Shown piece after piece: positions 1-11,091 of a stretch of 64,000 nucleotides of DNA. The notes under the pieces are model-generated. The model did not search any database and had not been told where the DNA came from. It was given only the letters and a program-made list of their open reading frames with translations. Source of the stretch: Phycomyces nitens (Eukaryota; Mucoromycota; Mucoromycetes; Mucorales; Phycomycetaceae). Within the stretch, counting starts at the first letter, position 1. Each line of letters starts with the position of its first letter. The DNA is taken from contig JAHRBC010000004.1 in assembly GCA_022702545.1 (NCBI GenBank), forward strand, positions 4,494,001 through 4,558,000, in the 5' to 3' direction. A program made the position numbers and the translations under genes.

Positions 1-23
1 ATAATCATATAATACATATAGTC

Positions 24-1286
24 ATGAAGGATTCCACTTGCCAATCAAGCTATTATCAGCACTCGTCTCCCTGTACACAGCCCACATCCTACATCTTACC
101 ATCCCCAAATACACTTGCTAGTATTCTAAACCCTCAGAAACAGCAGAAACATACCCAAACATACCCCCAGCCCTCCTTTTATGATCTCCAAGAGGTCGTC
201 TCTAAATACCAATCCCAGCCAGAACTACTTAAACTTATTCTCAACGGCAAGCTTGAGGAAGACAAACGCCGTACCGAAGAAGCAAAGCTACGGGCAAAAG
301 AACTCGACCTCTATCTCCAAAAGTGCCGACACGAGTTTCGATCAAAGGCAGTCGATAGTCCATTACTAGACCGCTCCGATAGCACCAGTCGCACCAGTAT
401 AAGTGGAGGCACTAATTATGGGTCCCCACCCACCACACAAGAGCTATACACACCCACAGGCCCCATCAGACGGAGGAAATCCTCGCCCGGCACCGACCCT
501 AGCAACAATCGTACCACACCTTATCCTCTGCAATATTCAAGGCAGCCTACATACTGGTCTGCATTCAGGGCTCCACATGTAGAAATTGCCCAAGAGGAGC
601 GGAGGGACTCTGCAGCCGAGGCCATGGTTGCCATGGGATCCCTATTTATTGTAAATTCCAAGGCAGACTCTTTTGCCAGCCCATACTCTCCCACCACATC
701 ACCTCGTTCACAAAGGTAATAAAATAAATAAATAATAAAATAATAAAATAATAAAATATTTTTCTTTATTTATTTATTCAATTAATTACTCTTGTAGTGC
801 ATTTTCTCCATTCCACTCCCAACCTCCAACCCAATATGACACAGATATATCGCAAATGAACATACTGACCAAAGACGGATTCCTCCAAATGAATATGGAA
901 CAATGCTCGCGTCGTAAACGAGAAATGCAAGCTGTCACAAAGATTGTCAAAACTCGCGACTTTCCATACAATGATAACTTCTTTTGGAAAAATAATGGAA
1001 ACACGACTCACAAGAAGAATGGATGTCGAAGTATATATTACAAGTGCTCAAATAGCTCAAAGGTAAATCATCATATATATATTTTTTAAAGTAAATCAGA
1101 AAATGTTTACAATTGCAAACATTATTTTATAAACGATATTAATATTAATATTAATATTCATTTAATTTCTAGGGCTGTTCGGTAAATAAGACGGTCGCAG
1201 AAAAAGAAGGCGGCTACTATGTTATCAAATATCGGGGAGAACATCAAAAGGAATGTAGCAATGTAGAACATATACGCGATCTATGA
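24..1286 (+). CDS. WRKY/GCM1-type zinc-finger protein (3 exons)
   Basis: Probable sequence-specific DNA-binding protein. Exons 24-715, 798-1062 and 1173-1286 join in frame through GT-AG introns to give 356 residues. Residues 50-105 are helical and charged (QPELLKLIL, then a lysine/glutamate-rich helix), and 110-240 are Ser/Pro/Thr-rich. The C-terminus carries the zinc finger: a WKNNGN segment from W294 stands where plant WRKY domains have WRKYGQK, followed by YYKC, then C314-X6-C321 and H343-X3-C347, with VIKYRGEH before the last ligands as in WRKY and FLYWCH fingers. WRKY/GCM1 fingers are known both in transcription factors and in Mutator-like transposases; no transposase domain is seen here. 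The first ATG lies close to the window edge, so upstream exons may be missing. Ser/Pro-rich coding-like sequence at 1599-1991 could be an alternative 3' exon. Confidence 0.72.
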
Positions 1287-1598
1287 ATTACAAGACAATA
1301 ATAAATATGCCAAGAACAACAAGTAATTCGTCTGGTTGTCTTTATGACGTCAAGGATTCCCAATAGCTTCTTGTGTGTGGAGGGGGAAAGAATAAAGGAG
1401 TCGGGTCCAAGCAAGATAGATTGTTGGAAAAAAAAGGGGGTGCTTTGGAGAGAGTATAAAGTTAATTTTATAAAGGGGTCAGTCAAACATTGGAGAATTG
1501 GGTCTTAAAAAAACTACTAGAGGTTTGGTATTTCATCATAATTTTAATTCAATGAAATACAGCCTATAGGATAGGAAATATGAATATAAAAATACCAG

Positions 1599-1991
1599 TT
1601 GATCAATCTACTCCATACCCTTTCTCTTCTGATGCTCACCAACTCTGGCTTGGAACCCGAGACTGGTGTGCCTTGTGTACCTCCCGACAAGTCATCTCAG
1701 AAGATTGTACCCGAGAAATCTCGGCCAACAGACAGTCTTACATCCCAATCCCTAAAACGTAAAGGAAGACCAACGTTTATTCCAATTCCCCCGCTCTTCA
1801 ATACATACCATGCGACACAAGACAGTTTGCAGTATTCTCCCTGGTCCTCTCAAGATCTAGGTTCATCCCATTCCCTCTGGGAAGATCAAGGTCCCGTCTC
1901 ACCAGGGCATCCCATTTCTCCCTGGTCATCGTCTTCCAATGATTCATCACACTCTTATTTACCATATACTTTTATACAAGACCCTAATTAA
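1599..1991 (+). CDS. possible Ser/Pro-rich exon, unrecognised
   Basis: An open frame of about 130 codons with plausible coding composition: basic KRKGRP, then repeated SPWSS-like Ser/Trp/Pro segments, ending at TAA 1989-1991. It has no convincing ATG and begins right after an acceptor-like ...CCAG, so it would be an internal or terminal exon, perhaps of the zinc-finger gene ending at 1286. No donor joining the two in frame was found. It may equally be a decayed gene end. Confidence 0.25.
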   Translation: MINLLHTLSLLMLTNSGLEPETGVPCVPPDKSSQKIVPEKSRPTDSLTSQSLKRKGRPTFIPIPPLFNTYHATQDSLQYSPWSSQDLGSSHSLWEDQGPVSPGHPISPWSSSSNDSSHSYLPYTFIQDPN

Positions 1992-2404
1992 CAAGTGTCC
2001 AGCTATTATCCAAACGTCAGGCTGGTCAACATAAAATACATGTATCTTTACACATATTCCAAAGAGGTACAAAGAATCAAGATGCCACTATATTGACAGA
2101 CTTTGTTTTGATCAATAAATCGGCTTGTATAAACTGTTTATTTGTACAATACAAAATCACTGCATAGACTTTTTTTTCCTACACATCTTTTTCTTGAACA
2201 CCCAAAAGCAAAGACCGTTCTCTTGTAGGCAGCCAATTTGCCAAGCCATTTTATTCAAGGATTCAAGGATTCCTTGGACGCTTTTATTATTTTCTAAATG
2301 GACCCAGTTGCTCAAATATAACAAAAAAGAAAAGAAAAGAAATAATGGCTGTGGTTGCACATGTGGTATAAATCTAGTACAAGATAAAATATACAATAAT
2401 AATC

Positions 2405-2690
2405 CTAACGCTTGGAACCGCCATCTTGGTTATTGCGTTCAAAGTAGGCTGAGTTGCTCATAAACACGATTCCGGAATCCAGCACCCATTCTCCCACGTT
2501 GAGATACTTTTGAGCATATGTACGCACGTCTTCGTTTTCAATCGTCGAAAGAGAGGGTCTAGAATGTCCAAGATCATATAAGATTCCAGCTTTATAAACA
2601 TTAGGGGAATTAGATTTACTGTAATCCTGTGTTGCGCCTGATGCCAGCAAGTACCGCAGAGATGAGAACTGCGTCTGCTGAAAAATGAAT
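2405..2690 (-). CDS. terminal exon of an unrecognised gene
   Basis: On the minus strand an exon opens after a TTTTTCAG acceptor near 2680 and runs to TAG at 2405-2407. It encodes about 90 residues, including NVYKAGILYDLGHSRPS, VRTYAQKYLNVGEWVLDSG and a charged C-terminus NNQDGGSKR. The composition is natural and the other frames look poor. I do not recognise the family. Upstream, 2700-2880 on the same strand holds a further open frame rich in Thr and Ile, but I could not find a junction that links it in frame. It may be the 3' part of the gene that starts at 3546. Confidence 0.4.
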
Positions 2691-3165
2691 GAGCTTTCCC
2701 CACATGTGAAATAGATTGGAAATAGCAAGAAAGAATGGGTGTAGATGATCAACAAAAGACTCTTCTTCTTCTTTTTTTTTTTATTAGAAAACTGTAGCGT
2801 GTCCAAGAAGTTGTGCCTTGTAAGGTGATGGCGGTCGATGTTATGATTACAGGTTCAATTTTATTGCAGTGTGTAGATGTGACAACTGACCAAGTGACTG
2901 TTCAGGGTTCGTCTTTATAAAATATGCCAAGATTTGGCCCATGGATTTCAAATGGTTCTTTATAGGCTATAGAGATAACCCACTCTATACTTTGAGGTGT
3001 ATACCAAAATATCAAAAAGTAAAAGTAAAAATAAAAGTAAAAAAAAAAAAAAAAAAAACAGCAATAGTCTTGAAGCTTTGTTGACTATGGAATGGCTTTT
3101 AAATAGCATGATAATATATCTATTATTCCGTCTAATGAATGAACAACATCATACTCTCTCCAAAA

Positions 3166-3546
3166 TCAGCATCTTAAGCTAATTTCAAGAGCTATAAACT
3201 TGGAGTCAATGCTTGGATACTTTTCTCCTTCGTCAAGTGGGTGTAGAAAGTATCCAAGGGCAGCTACTTTATATAGTTTTTCTGGCAAGAGATTTGGGAT
3301 ATCATTCTTTTCCATAGCTATTCCCTCGGCCATACAATAGACTATTCTCTTTGGCGAGTTGCTTTGTACAGAGGCCAAGTCAGTAAAATCCAGCAGGCTT
3401 TACAAAGCTACACCCAATCTCACGCACCTCTTTTCTACAACCACTGTAAAATAGTAATCTATTGTTTCTTGAATAGGTCTATGGACCACCTGTAGACTTT
3501 TTGGATCAAAGGTTCCCGTAATCTCGAATGTATAATTGAACTTCAT
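3166..3546 (-). CDS. unrecognised protein, 2 exons (3' end uncertain)
   Basis: ATG at 3546-3544 opens exon 3546-3428. A GTGCGT donor, a TACTGAC branch point and an AAAG acceptor give a clean intron, and exon 2 (3361-3166) continues in frame to TGA, for 104 residues in all. The N-terminus (MKFNYTFEITGTFDPKS) and the strand-like TIDYYFTVVVEK suggest a beta-rich fold. Further along the same strand, 2897-2993 encodes a natural-looking stretch (EWVISIAYKEPFEIHGP) ending in TGA, so the gene may instead splice onward from near 3185; no canonical donor was found there. I do not recognise the family. Confidence 0.45.
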
Positions 3547-5286
3547 TTATAATTGATAGCAAGATAAAAAAGTGATTGTTATCGGACAGCCGGAATGCAT
3601 TGCATATTTATATTTATTTGAAAATATAACCAACCACATAAACTACTTGGACAATAACTATTGGCATTATATAGCCTTTTGGCTGACCAGCAACCCATCT
3701 TTTACACAATAATCTGATGATAATAAAGAGATTTATTTAGAATGGCCAATTGAGAATTCAGTTTATGAGAATAAAGGACAAGGACAAGGACAATGTATGG
3801 AAAAGACCAAGCTCTGTAGATTCCCAAAAAAAAAAAAGAGTTTGTATGATCCTTTGGCAAAAAAGAGAATTTAAAGGACAGAATCGCTTTGGAAATTAGT
3901 CATAGTAGATTAAATGGATTCTTTTGATTTGAATATATATATATAAAAATGTTATTTGGAGAATAATAATCATCACATAAAGGTTATCTAGATACATGGA
4001 TCATGTCCTGCGCCCCATGAGGCATTAAAACAAATTTCGACAATACTTATCCCCTTTAAATGCACATGCAATGCTGTCTGCTGCATTACAGCTTTATTTT
4101 CTTATATATATCTATATATTCAACAACACCAAAAATGATAATAGTAATAATAACGATAAAGAGAGACTCTAAAAAGACAGGCATGGATCACTATATCTAT
4201 ACTGAATTATTTTATAATTATAATTATAATTATTATTATTTTCAAATAAATAAATAAATTGATACGATTACAACACTTGGATATCTTGGCTGTTTTCAAT
4301 TACTGTAGACGCAGCTGTGCTTTGATGGTTTGAATAGCGTGCTTTGTTGTGATTTATTATTATTTTTTACTAACAACATGGCCTGCAAACAAAATGGAGA
4401 TGGCTCTTGGTTTAGTTAAGCTTGGTAGATGCAGATGTGTAAATGCGCATGTAATAGTAGATTTATAAATATATATTTGATGTCGTACATAAATTTTTGT
4501 GCCTATGCTCACCATTGGCCAGAGTAAATACATACATATTGACGATAAAAAAAAAGTCTGGTGGGATTTAAAACATATTTTACAAGACCATCAAATGGAC
4601 TTGTTCAACAACGATGGTACAAAAAGCTTTGGATATATAATCTGATTTAAAGATTAGGCCATTGGAATAATCAGCAATAATCAAGCCAAGGCACTTATAT
4701 ATATATATATATATATATAATATAAAGGACCCTTGATTTTCCACCAATATTGATGGAATAAAACCAATTGTTATTTTTAATATTAGGGATCAAGAATAAT
4801 TTTTGTACAAAATGAAACATCTGCAGGAGGACAATGATCTTCAATAGACAAATTGGACAAAAAAAAGTTCTTTTTTGTTGTTGTTGTTTTGTTGTTGTTA
4901 AAATATTGTTTGAATTGAAGTGCAAATCTGGTGCTCTTGGCTTGTTAATCCCAGCCCTCCTGCATATCCGCAAAGAAAGAAAGAAAGGCCTGGCAAGAGG
5001 CCAAATATCGTTGTGCACTTTAAAGAATCACAGTCTCTAATAGAGTGGGATTTTGTACCAAAGTACAAAATAGACAGGAAATCTCGGGAGAATCCTGGTA
5101 TTATGTAAAGCAGAATTCTCCGAGATTTGTTTCACACACAAAATGTTCAAATCAGGTGGATAACCTTTCTGCTTAGCCTGAGAATATTCGCATGCTATTA
5201 AAGATATTAACCTTGGAAGCATGCAAATCTATCTCTCTTTCTTTATTACAAACAATCCCCTTGAACTTTAAGATCTCTGCACCAAG
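3547..5286. other. intergenic, no supported gene
   Basis: About 1.7 kb of AT-rich DNA. It has three copies of AAGGAC at 3776-3793, several A runs, an (AT)n tract at 4698-4720 and a G/T-rich run at 4870-4910. The open frames here have low-complexity translations and no domain. It contains the promoter of the amidohydrolase gene at 5287. Confidence 0.5.
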
Positions 5287-6204
5287 ATGGTCCCTCTCCC
5301 GAGCAATATTGTTGACAGCCATGTGCATTTCTGGCACCCAGACACCGTCTTGATCCCCTGGCAAAAGAACTCGATATTCGAATCCAAACCAATGGACGGC
5401 CTGATCTACGGCCAGGACGTCACAAAGGTCAGAGTACGGACGGCAGTCTATGTGGAAACAGATGTGGATCCGGTACACAGCCTAATTGAGGCAGACTGGA
5501 TAGCCCGATATGCAGCCAATCTGAATACAACACTAGCATTTGGAGGCATTGGTGCAATTGTGGCCTATGCACCCGTTCACCAGGGAAAATACGTGGCCAC
5601 CTATCTTGATCTCTTGACTCGCTTGGTAGGCAGTCGGTTACGCGGCGTTCGTCATTTGATCCAAGACCCTCTACTTGACCCGGACCGCGTGCGGTGCCCG
5701 GACTTTGTTGCTGGTGTGCAGTGCCTAGCATCTTTTGGACTCTCGTTTGACCTCAATATCAACTGCAACCAGACACCCCAGCAGTTTCCTCCCCTCATAA
5801 CTCTTGTCCAAAAGTGCCCCGGAGTGCTGTTTGTGCTGGACCATATGGCTAAGCCACCCTGTGACAGTAAACCAGGAGAAGAGCGATTTGAGTTTTGGCG
5901 TGAACATATGGTACTGCTCGCAAAACAGCCAAATGTGGTTTGTAAAGTATCAGGCTTGGTCACCGAGACCCAGACCTGGACAGCCGAGCAACTGGGGCCG
6001 TTTGTCGAGACAGCCAGAGAGGCATTTGGTGCAGACCGGATCATGTTTGGTGGTGATTGGCCGATATGTAACCTGGCTGTCAAATGGCAGACATGGGTTG
6101 AGCTGTTATCTATCATCACCCAGGACTGGCCAGACCAAGATAAACACAAGCTATTTGTGACAAATGCGGCAAAGAGCTATCAACTCAGTCTTGTAAAACA
6201 GTAG
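5287..6204 (+). CDS. amidohydrolase family 2 (lactonase-like) metal hydrolase
   Basis: Predicted TIM-barrel metal-dependent hydrolase of the amidohydrolase-2 family, closest in style to sugar-lactonases (L-rhamnono-/L-fucono-lactonase type, COG3618). The 305 residues match the family length. The barrel's first strand carries D10-S-H12-V-H14-F-W, the HxH metal site. GVRH (H123), VLDHMAKP (H186) and FGGDWPI (D257, the conserved acidic ligand) follow in the usual order, so the active site looks intact. The substrate cannot be told from sequence. It has no signal peptide and is probably cytosolic. It is intronless, while nearly every other protein-coding gene here has introns. That fits horizontal acquisition but does not prove it. 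Confidence 0.88.
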   Translation: MVPLPSNIVDSHVHFWHPDTVLIPWQKNSIFESKPMDGLIYGQDVTKVRVRTAVYVETDVDPVHSLIEADWIARYAANLNTTLAFGGIGAIVAYAPVHQGKYVATYLDLLTRLVGSRLRGVRHLIQDPLLDPDRVRCPDFVAGVQCLASFGLSFDLNINCNQTPQQFPPLITLVQKCPGVLFVLDHMAKPPCDSKPGEERFEFWREHMVLLAKQPNVVCKVSGLVTETQTWTAEQLGPFVETAREAFGADRIMFGGDWPICNLAVKWQTWVELLSIITQDWPDQDKHKLFVTNAAKSYQLSLVKQ

Positions 6205-6335
6205 ATTGATATATATATATGTATATATATATATGTGTATATATGTATGTATATATAAATAAATAAATAATAAATATACATTTATACAATGAAATCCATG
6301 TCTGGCATCACTTCTTTTTCTTGTAATATTCAATA

Positions 6336-7033
6336 ATGGCTGCAGTCGATTACAATTCTTACCAGCGAAAGGTCAATTTAATCAATAAAAAGTTAGACAA
6401 TAGTCCTGACATAGCCCTGACATACCCCTCTAGGTCCCAGATTACCCAGTCTCCCCCCTTACACCCTCTCCATCTTACCATTCCTTTGCTTCCCTCAAGC
6501 AAAGGGAAGCTCGTCGAGCACCTACAGATGGTTAGTCATCAAACGTCATCGACACATCTAATAACCCTCACCAGATGTCAAACCAGTCAAGCAGTATGGA
6601 ACCATGACAAAGATAATCATAGGCAAGTAAGCAATCCAAATAGTTCCAATCTAATATACATCCCAAAGATCAACAAGACCGTAAGGAAGACACTCCACCT
6701 ACTCCGACCAATACGACGGTTAGCCCCAATGACGATGATGAAGGCCTTTATCTGCTCTGGACTCATCAATTGTTACGGGAGCATGGGTTCAAGCCCTCGT
6801 CCTGTCGTACCTCCACTCTTCATGGGGACGATGAGGATGATGACATTGGCAGTGATGACAGCAGTGTGACGAACCATTCGCTGGACCTTGCCTCTTCTTT
6901 TCAGGACCCCAACACCCTCACTCCGCCAAAGTACGGCGCGGGTAGGTCAATTGAGCCTTCTATTGCACCATCTGCAGCCGAGCCAGCCCCCAAGCGTTCT
7001 TTTCTCTCCAAAGTACTGCCCTGTTTCTTTTAA
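6336..7033 (+). CDS. small Pro/Ser/Asp-rich protein, 4 exons, unrecognised
   Basis: Exons 6336-6371, 6434-6530, 6575-6622 and 6669-7033 give 181 residues. Three findings support the model. Splicing converts an odd frame into natural sequence (SYHSFASLKQREARR). The third intron works only with a GC donor (ATAG|GCAAGTAAG, 6623-6668). The last exon is then read in frame through TPPTPTNTT, DDDEGLYLLWTHQLLREHGF and an acidic DDEDDDIGSDD run to KRSFLSKVLPCFF. No known domain was recognised. The LWTHQLLREHGF segment could be a short helix, and the C-terminal CFF end is reminiscent of a membrane-tethering tail but is not a CaaX box. The first intron has a weak GTCAAT donor. Confidence 0.6.
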
Positions 7034-7728
7034 GGATTCCTCATGGTCCTTGTCGTAAATACTCCTCCCCCCCTCTTTTTCATACCCACTCCCAACTGCT
7101 TTTAAAAAAAAACTATCTGCAATTTGTAATCAACATCATTCATTTAATAATAGTAATAGATACATGAATGTATTTGTTGTTAAACATCAAAGCCTCAGGG
7201 CCACCACTAGTTGTAAAATAGGGTATTTTGCATTTTCATTGAACAAATAGCACATGCGTCCTGTCGTTTTGAATCATACGCACATTACACAAGCACATAT
7301 ATACTAGGGCAGATGGGGGTACTTGTGAGATACGAGTAACCATCCCAAATATACATTAAAATCCTATTTAATTATTTTTTTATTTATTCATTTTTAAAAT
7401 AAATCTCTTGGATATTTACTTTTCTGCATCTCACAACAGACACTTCTTTAACCATGCAAGAGCAGTGTTTGTACTAAAAAAGGAAACCAATTTGTTCCTA
7501 GACATCTTGTCTTTCAACAGCTCATTTTTGCACGGGCCAAGTTCGGTCCTACAGGGAACATCAAATGTAAAGGCTACACAGCTCAGGGCATTTCGAGAAA
7601 GCCCCAGCACTCGGTCTTTTTCTTTTTTCTTTTTTGTTGAGGGTAAATGATTTATTTATTTTTATAAATGATAAAGGGCCAGACCCAACACAAACCAGAT
7701 AGATATTAAATAACATGGACTATAGAAA
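7034..7728. other. convergent intergenic region
   Basis: Lies between the 3' ends of the gene at 6336-7033 and the deacetylase-like gene read from the other strand. AT-rich with C runs. A plus-strand frame at 7408-7650 ends in a Phe run caused by a T tract and is not supported. Confidence 0.4.
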
Positions 7729-8892
7729 CTATCTATACAGACACCAGAGTATTAAGCTACCCATGGCCAGAGTGGATCCAAGGGGGCTCACGAGCCGTCT
7801 GATTGCACCCGAGGTTTCCTTGGCCTCTTCCTGGGAATCATGGAGGGCCTTTGCATTTGGGGTTCCCGAGGGCGATCCGATTCCGGAAGTCTTTGGTTTT
7901 TCCACCACCGTCTGGCCCTGTTTGTAGTCGGCCGTGCCAAACGAGTGTTTGTCTGACACGAATTTAAGCGAGGAAGCATCTGTGGCAATCATAAGAAACT
8001 TGGCTTAATGGCCATCAAACTTACTCTCTTTATAAGGTGTCTTGTCATTAAGACAGCCGTCTAGTCTGACCATGGTATATCCGTTCTTGTTGATCTGCTT
8101 GACAATGTCATAGATCGCCTGCCATGACCCGGTGTCTGGAATGTCGTACTGGACAGAGATAAAGGAGCCCTTTGAATCATAGGTATCTAGCTGTTTAGTG
8201 AACACTTGGTTGTAAAGATCTGCAATTCCCTCTGGGTTGTTTTTAAAGTTATAGTCCATTGTATCAAGGTTGTACGAGACCAGAGTGAAGCCCAATCCAC
8301 GAATCAAGTTCTCAAGACGAACGTCTTCTGGTTGGGAATAGTGAAGACGGACATACTTTGGAGCAACACCGATCAGAGTTTCGACGATCTTGGCTGTATT
8401 GATAACATCGGCCTTTAGCTGGTCGTCAGTCAGGCCATCGGATGTATCGCCAGGAGCACGATAGGTCATTCCAATAAAGTGGCCATCATTGTAAGCACGC
8501 TGGAGGATCATCGCATACTGCTGGGTGTATAGCCTATGATGGGTGTAAAGAGGTTGCGATTCTAAACCATGTCTTACCAAGTAGCATTCACGAAAAAGTT
8601 TGCCTTTGCCTGGGTATTCTTGAGTCCATTGAGGACCTTGGCGGTAACATCACTAGGACCTTCATTCTATTCAACTGGTTATTTAGTTTTCTAATGGACG
8701 TGTCTACTTGCATATGTTACTGCAATCTGGCCAGGATTGGCACAGGCAGTTGCTTGAGGAGCAGGCCCATGGCCAGACACCTCTGTTGGGTGATTCCAGA
8801 CTGGTAAAAGCATCGCATCGCCTAATAAACCATTAGATTGGCTCAATAGGTCCCTAAATCTAACCTTGGCCAAGAGTAGTATGGACGAGCAT
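7729..8892 (-). CDS. polysaccharide deacetylase-like (CE4) GPI protein, catalytic residues lost
   Basis: Carbohydrate-esterase-4 fold of the fungal chitin deacetylase type. Exons on the minus strand are about 8892-8865, 8821-8708, 8659-8578, 8533-8025 and 7979-7729, all in frame with GT-AG introns. Order: a hydrophobic leader (FIACIFMLVHTTLGQ), a Cys/Pro linker, the NodB domain starting CANPGQIAVTY, a Ser/Gly/Pro-rich linker, and a C-terminal hydrophobic tail after ETSGA typical of GPI attachment. The family's TFDDGP motif reads TYASPS, the HxxxH metal motif is gone (GMTYRAPGD), RPPYG reads RLHYSQ, and the late LH motif reads VQYD. It should therefore lack deacetylase activity and may bind wall glycans instead. 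The start is uncertain: the leader frame is open upstream without an in-frame ATG before 8892. Confidence 0.8.
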
Positions 8893-9420
8893 AAAGATAC
8901 ACGCTATAAACACGACATTATTATTATTAATATTATTATTATTAACAGCAGCTCAGGACTTGGAGATTGTTACCGATTAATAGGCTAAATGCACTTGTGA
9001 GCCTTGGCATTATGATTTATGCTTATTTGATTTTTTTTAAAAGACGAAGAAGAAGAATCAGTAATAGGATGCTTTTTTATGATCAACTATCACAAACAAA
9101 CGCATTCTTTTGGAGACTCTAGATGGACCAAAAGCAAATTTTAACGGTTATCATCTCACCCAGCCCCCCAAACCATTCATTCCTTAGTAATGGTGGCTAT
9201 TAAAGAGGGTTCTTGATTGTATTGTTGAATGCACATTAATCATATTTATATACTTGTCATAAAATGATTAAATGATTAAATTGATGGATGAATTGATGGA
9301 TGGATGGATGATTTGTAATTATGAATGCCGTTTGTGATTCCGGATCATTAGAGGAAGATGGTTTCGAGGAAGATCGACAACTACAAGATGTGTCAATCAA
9401 AGTAAACTTTGGCGGGCAAA
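8893..9420. other. intergenic
   Basis: Contains an (ATT)n run at about 8920-8945 and a TGGA tetranucleotide run at 9285-9310. No supported gene. Confidence 0.4.
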
Positions 9421-10357
9421 CTACTCACCAACCCTGTTCTTTAGTCGATTGGTTCTACAGGCTGAACTGCAGTACCATGGAGTGTCCCTGAATAGATGTG
9501 GTTTGATGATTGGTGACCGACACGATTGGTGATATGCTCTTGAACAGCCCCCTTGACAGGTAACCAATAGATTGTCGGCCGTAAATGCTGGAGACTTGCA
9601 GACAACACAAAACTCTTGGATTATTGGACATATTCGGTCCTCAATCGGCTCATTTGTAAAAGCCGAGAGATCAAGGCGAGGTAGACGACTGACCAGACCA
9701 TAGCCCTTGTAGTCGCAGCCATGTTTACTAGCAATAATTAGAACCAGCCCTTTTTGCAGGAGTTGCTTACTTGCACAGCGTCCTTTTCCCCCATGGACCC
9801 GGTCTCCAATTGACGCTCTCGGTGGTGCCGCAGTATCGACACCAATCGACACCAGCATCTGTCAGGCTCTCAAAGACGGTTGGACGCAGGAGGGTGGTGA
9901 ATAGGGATTTTGGCTCTAGAGGTGTGCTTGGCCGCTTTCGTTTTATGCCTCGAGGTATAAAGTTGGTGTCTGTGTCATCAATGTGGTCCAGAAGCGCAGA
10001 CCATTCTAGCTGTGGTGATTGATCGTTGGGCGAATCATCTGTGGTACAGGTAGGATTCGGTAGCACAGCAAAGTAATCCTGATGAGGCTGATGAAAGATT
10101 GGTGGAGAGTCTGGTTGGGAGAGGTCAAGGTCAAGGTCTTCTAGGCCATCAAACAGAGGTTCATTATCGTACAAGAGGCCTGATGGTGATGTGACAGGAG
10201 ATAGGTTAGGGGATGGTATCTTTTTGATGCTTAGAGAAGGCGTAAAGGTAAGTGACTGGTGGAGGGCTAGAGACTGGAGGATGTCGTGGGTGGGTGGTTG
10301 AGAGAAGAAGATGTCATCTTTCAGGAGAAAGTATGATAAAGAAGAAGCCCAAAGCAT
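9421..10357 (-). CDS. GATA-like zinc finger plus PHD finger protein
   Basis: Probable nuclear chromatin or transcription regulator of 297 residues, exons 10357-9771 and 9727-9421. The N-terminal 170 residues are Pro/Ser/Asp-rich and probably disordered, with a basic IKRKRPS patch. A GATA-like finger follows: C173-X2-C176, VNWRPGPWGKRTLCN, C195, then KHGC200 and DYKGYG. The second knuckle is C-X4-C rather than the C-X2-C of true GATA fingers. Residues 236-290 form a PHD finger (FCVVC, LVTCQGGCSRAYHQSC, PWYCSSAC) able to bind histone tails. The intron splits the codon after C195. The pairing of the two zinc modules in one small protein, joined by a conserved-looking LPRLDLSAF linker, suggests a fungal reader/adaptor. 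No ortholog name can be given with confidence. Confidence 0.82.
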
Positions 10358-11091
10358 AGAAGAGAAACAGATTGTTTGAAAATGGTTGTGGCAAGTACAC
10401 GCTCATGGAGTCTATTATTTGCAGACTCTGGCTGTGCTCGTGACATACAGGTGACAACCATATAACCAGTTCTCCGCTCGGCTGATCAAACATGTGTGAT
10501 CTGGATTCAATAATCATTTTATTTTTATTATATTTTATTATATTTTCCCAATTGACGGTTCTGTTGCATTAGGTCAAAGATGCTCATTTCAATTTTCCAA
10601 CAACAAAAAAACCTATTAAACATGCTCAATCTCATCAACAATGTCCATCATTTAGAGCTTCATTTATAAAGGGTAATTGCCAACATTACAAAAAAAAAAG
10701 TCCTGTAACAATTGTGCCTCTTGTGGGTAAATGTAATCCATATTCGCCAGATCTATTTTGCAACCCCATTCTTTAGAGATTCTGACCTCAGGATGACGAA
10801 CTACCTACTTGTAGTTGCATCTTTAGTAATAAACTCTGCAGCCTGTATTGTTTTTCGACAAGAGTCTGCCTTGCAGCCTTTGTGAATTTGTAGTCTATCA
10901 GCCAGAACATTGCTGCCCCCCTTTTTGATCTTTAATAGGCATACTTGTTTGCAAACAGGCTATATTATTCCTGATTTACAATGGCAATAACACACAAAGA
11001 TCTTCATATTTCCTCAGTTAATCTCATGATACTTGTGAAAAAATTAAAGTGCTTCTTTTTAAAAGGCATTCACTGCAAAGCCATCAATCGG
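10358..11091. other. intergenic upstream of the GATA/PHD gene
   Basis: AT-rich. Holds the minus-strand promoter and 5' leader of the GATA/PHD gene and no supported coding region. Confidence 0.4.

Noticed and set aside
5429..6149. Long minus-strand ORFs opposite the amidohydrolase
   Set aside because: Antisense shadows of a GC-richer coding region; the plus strand has the full family motif set.
7408..7650. Plus-strand ORF with Phe-rich end
   Set aside because: The Phe run is a T tract and no domain is present; it lies between two convergent genes.
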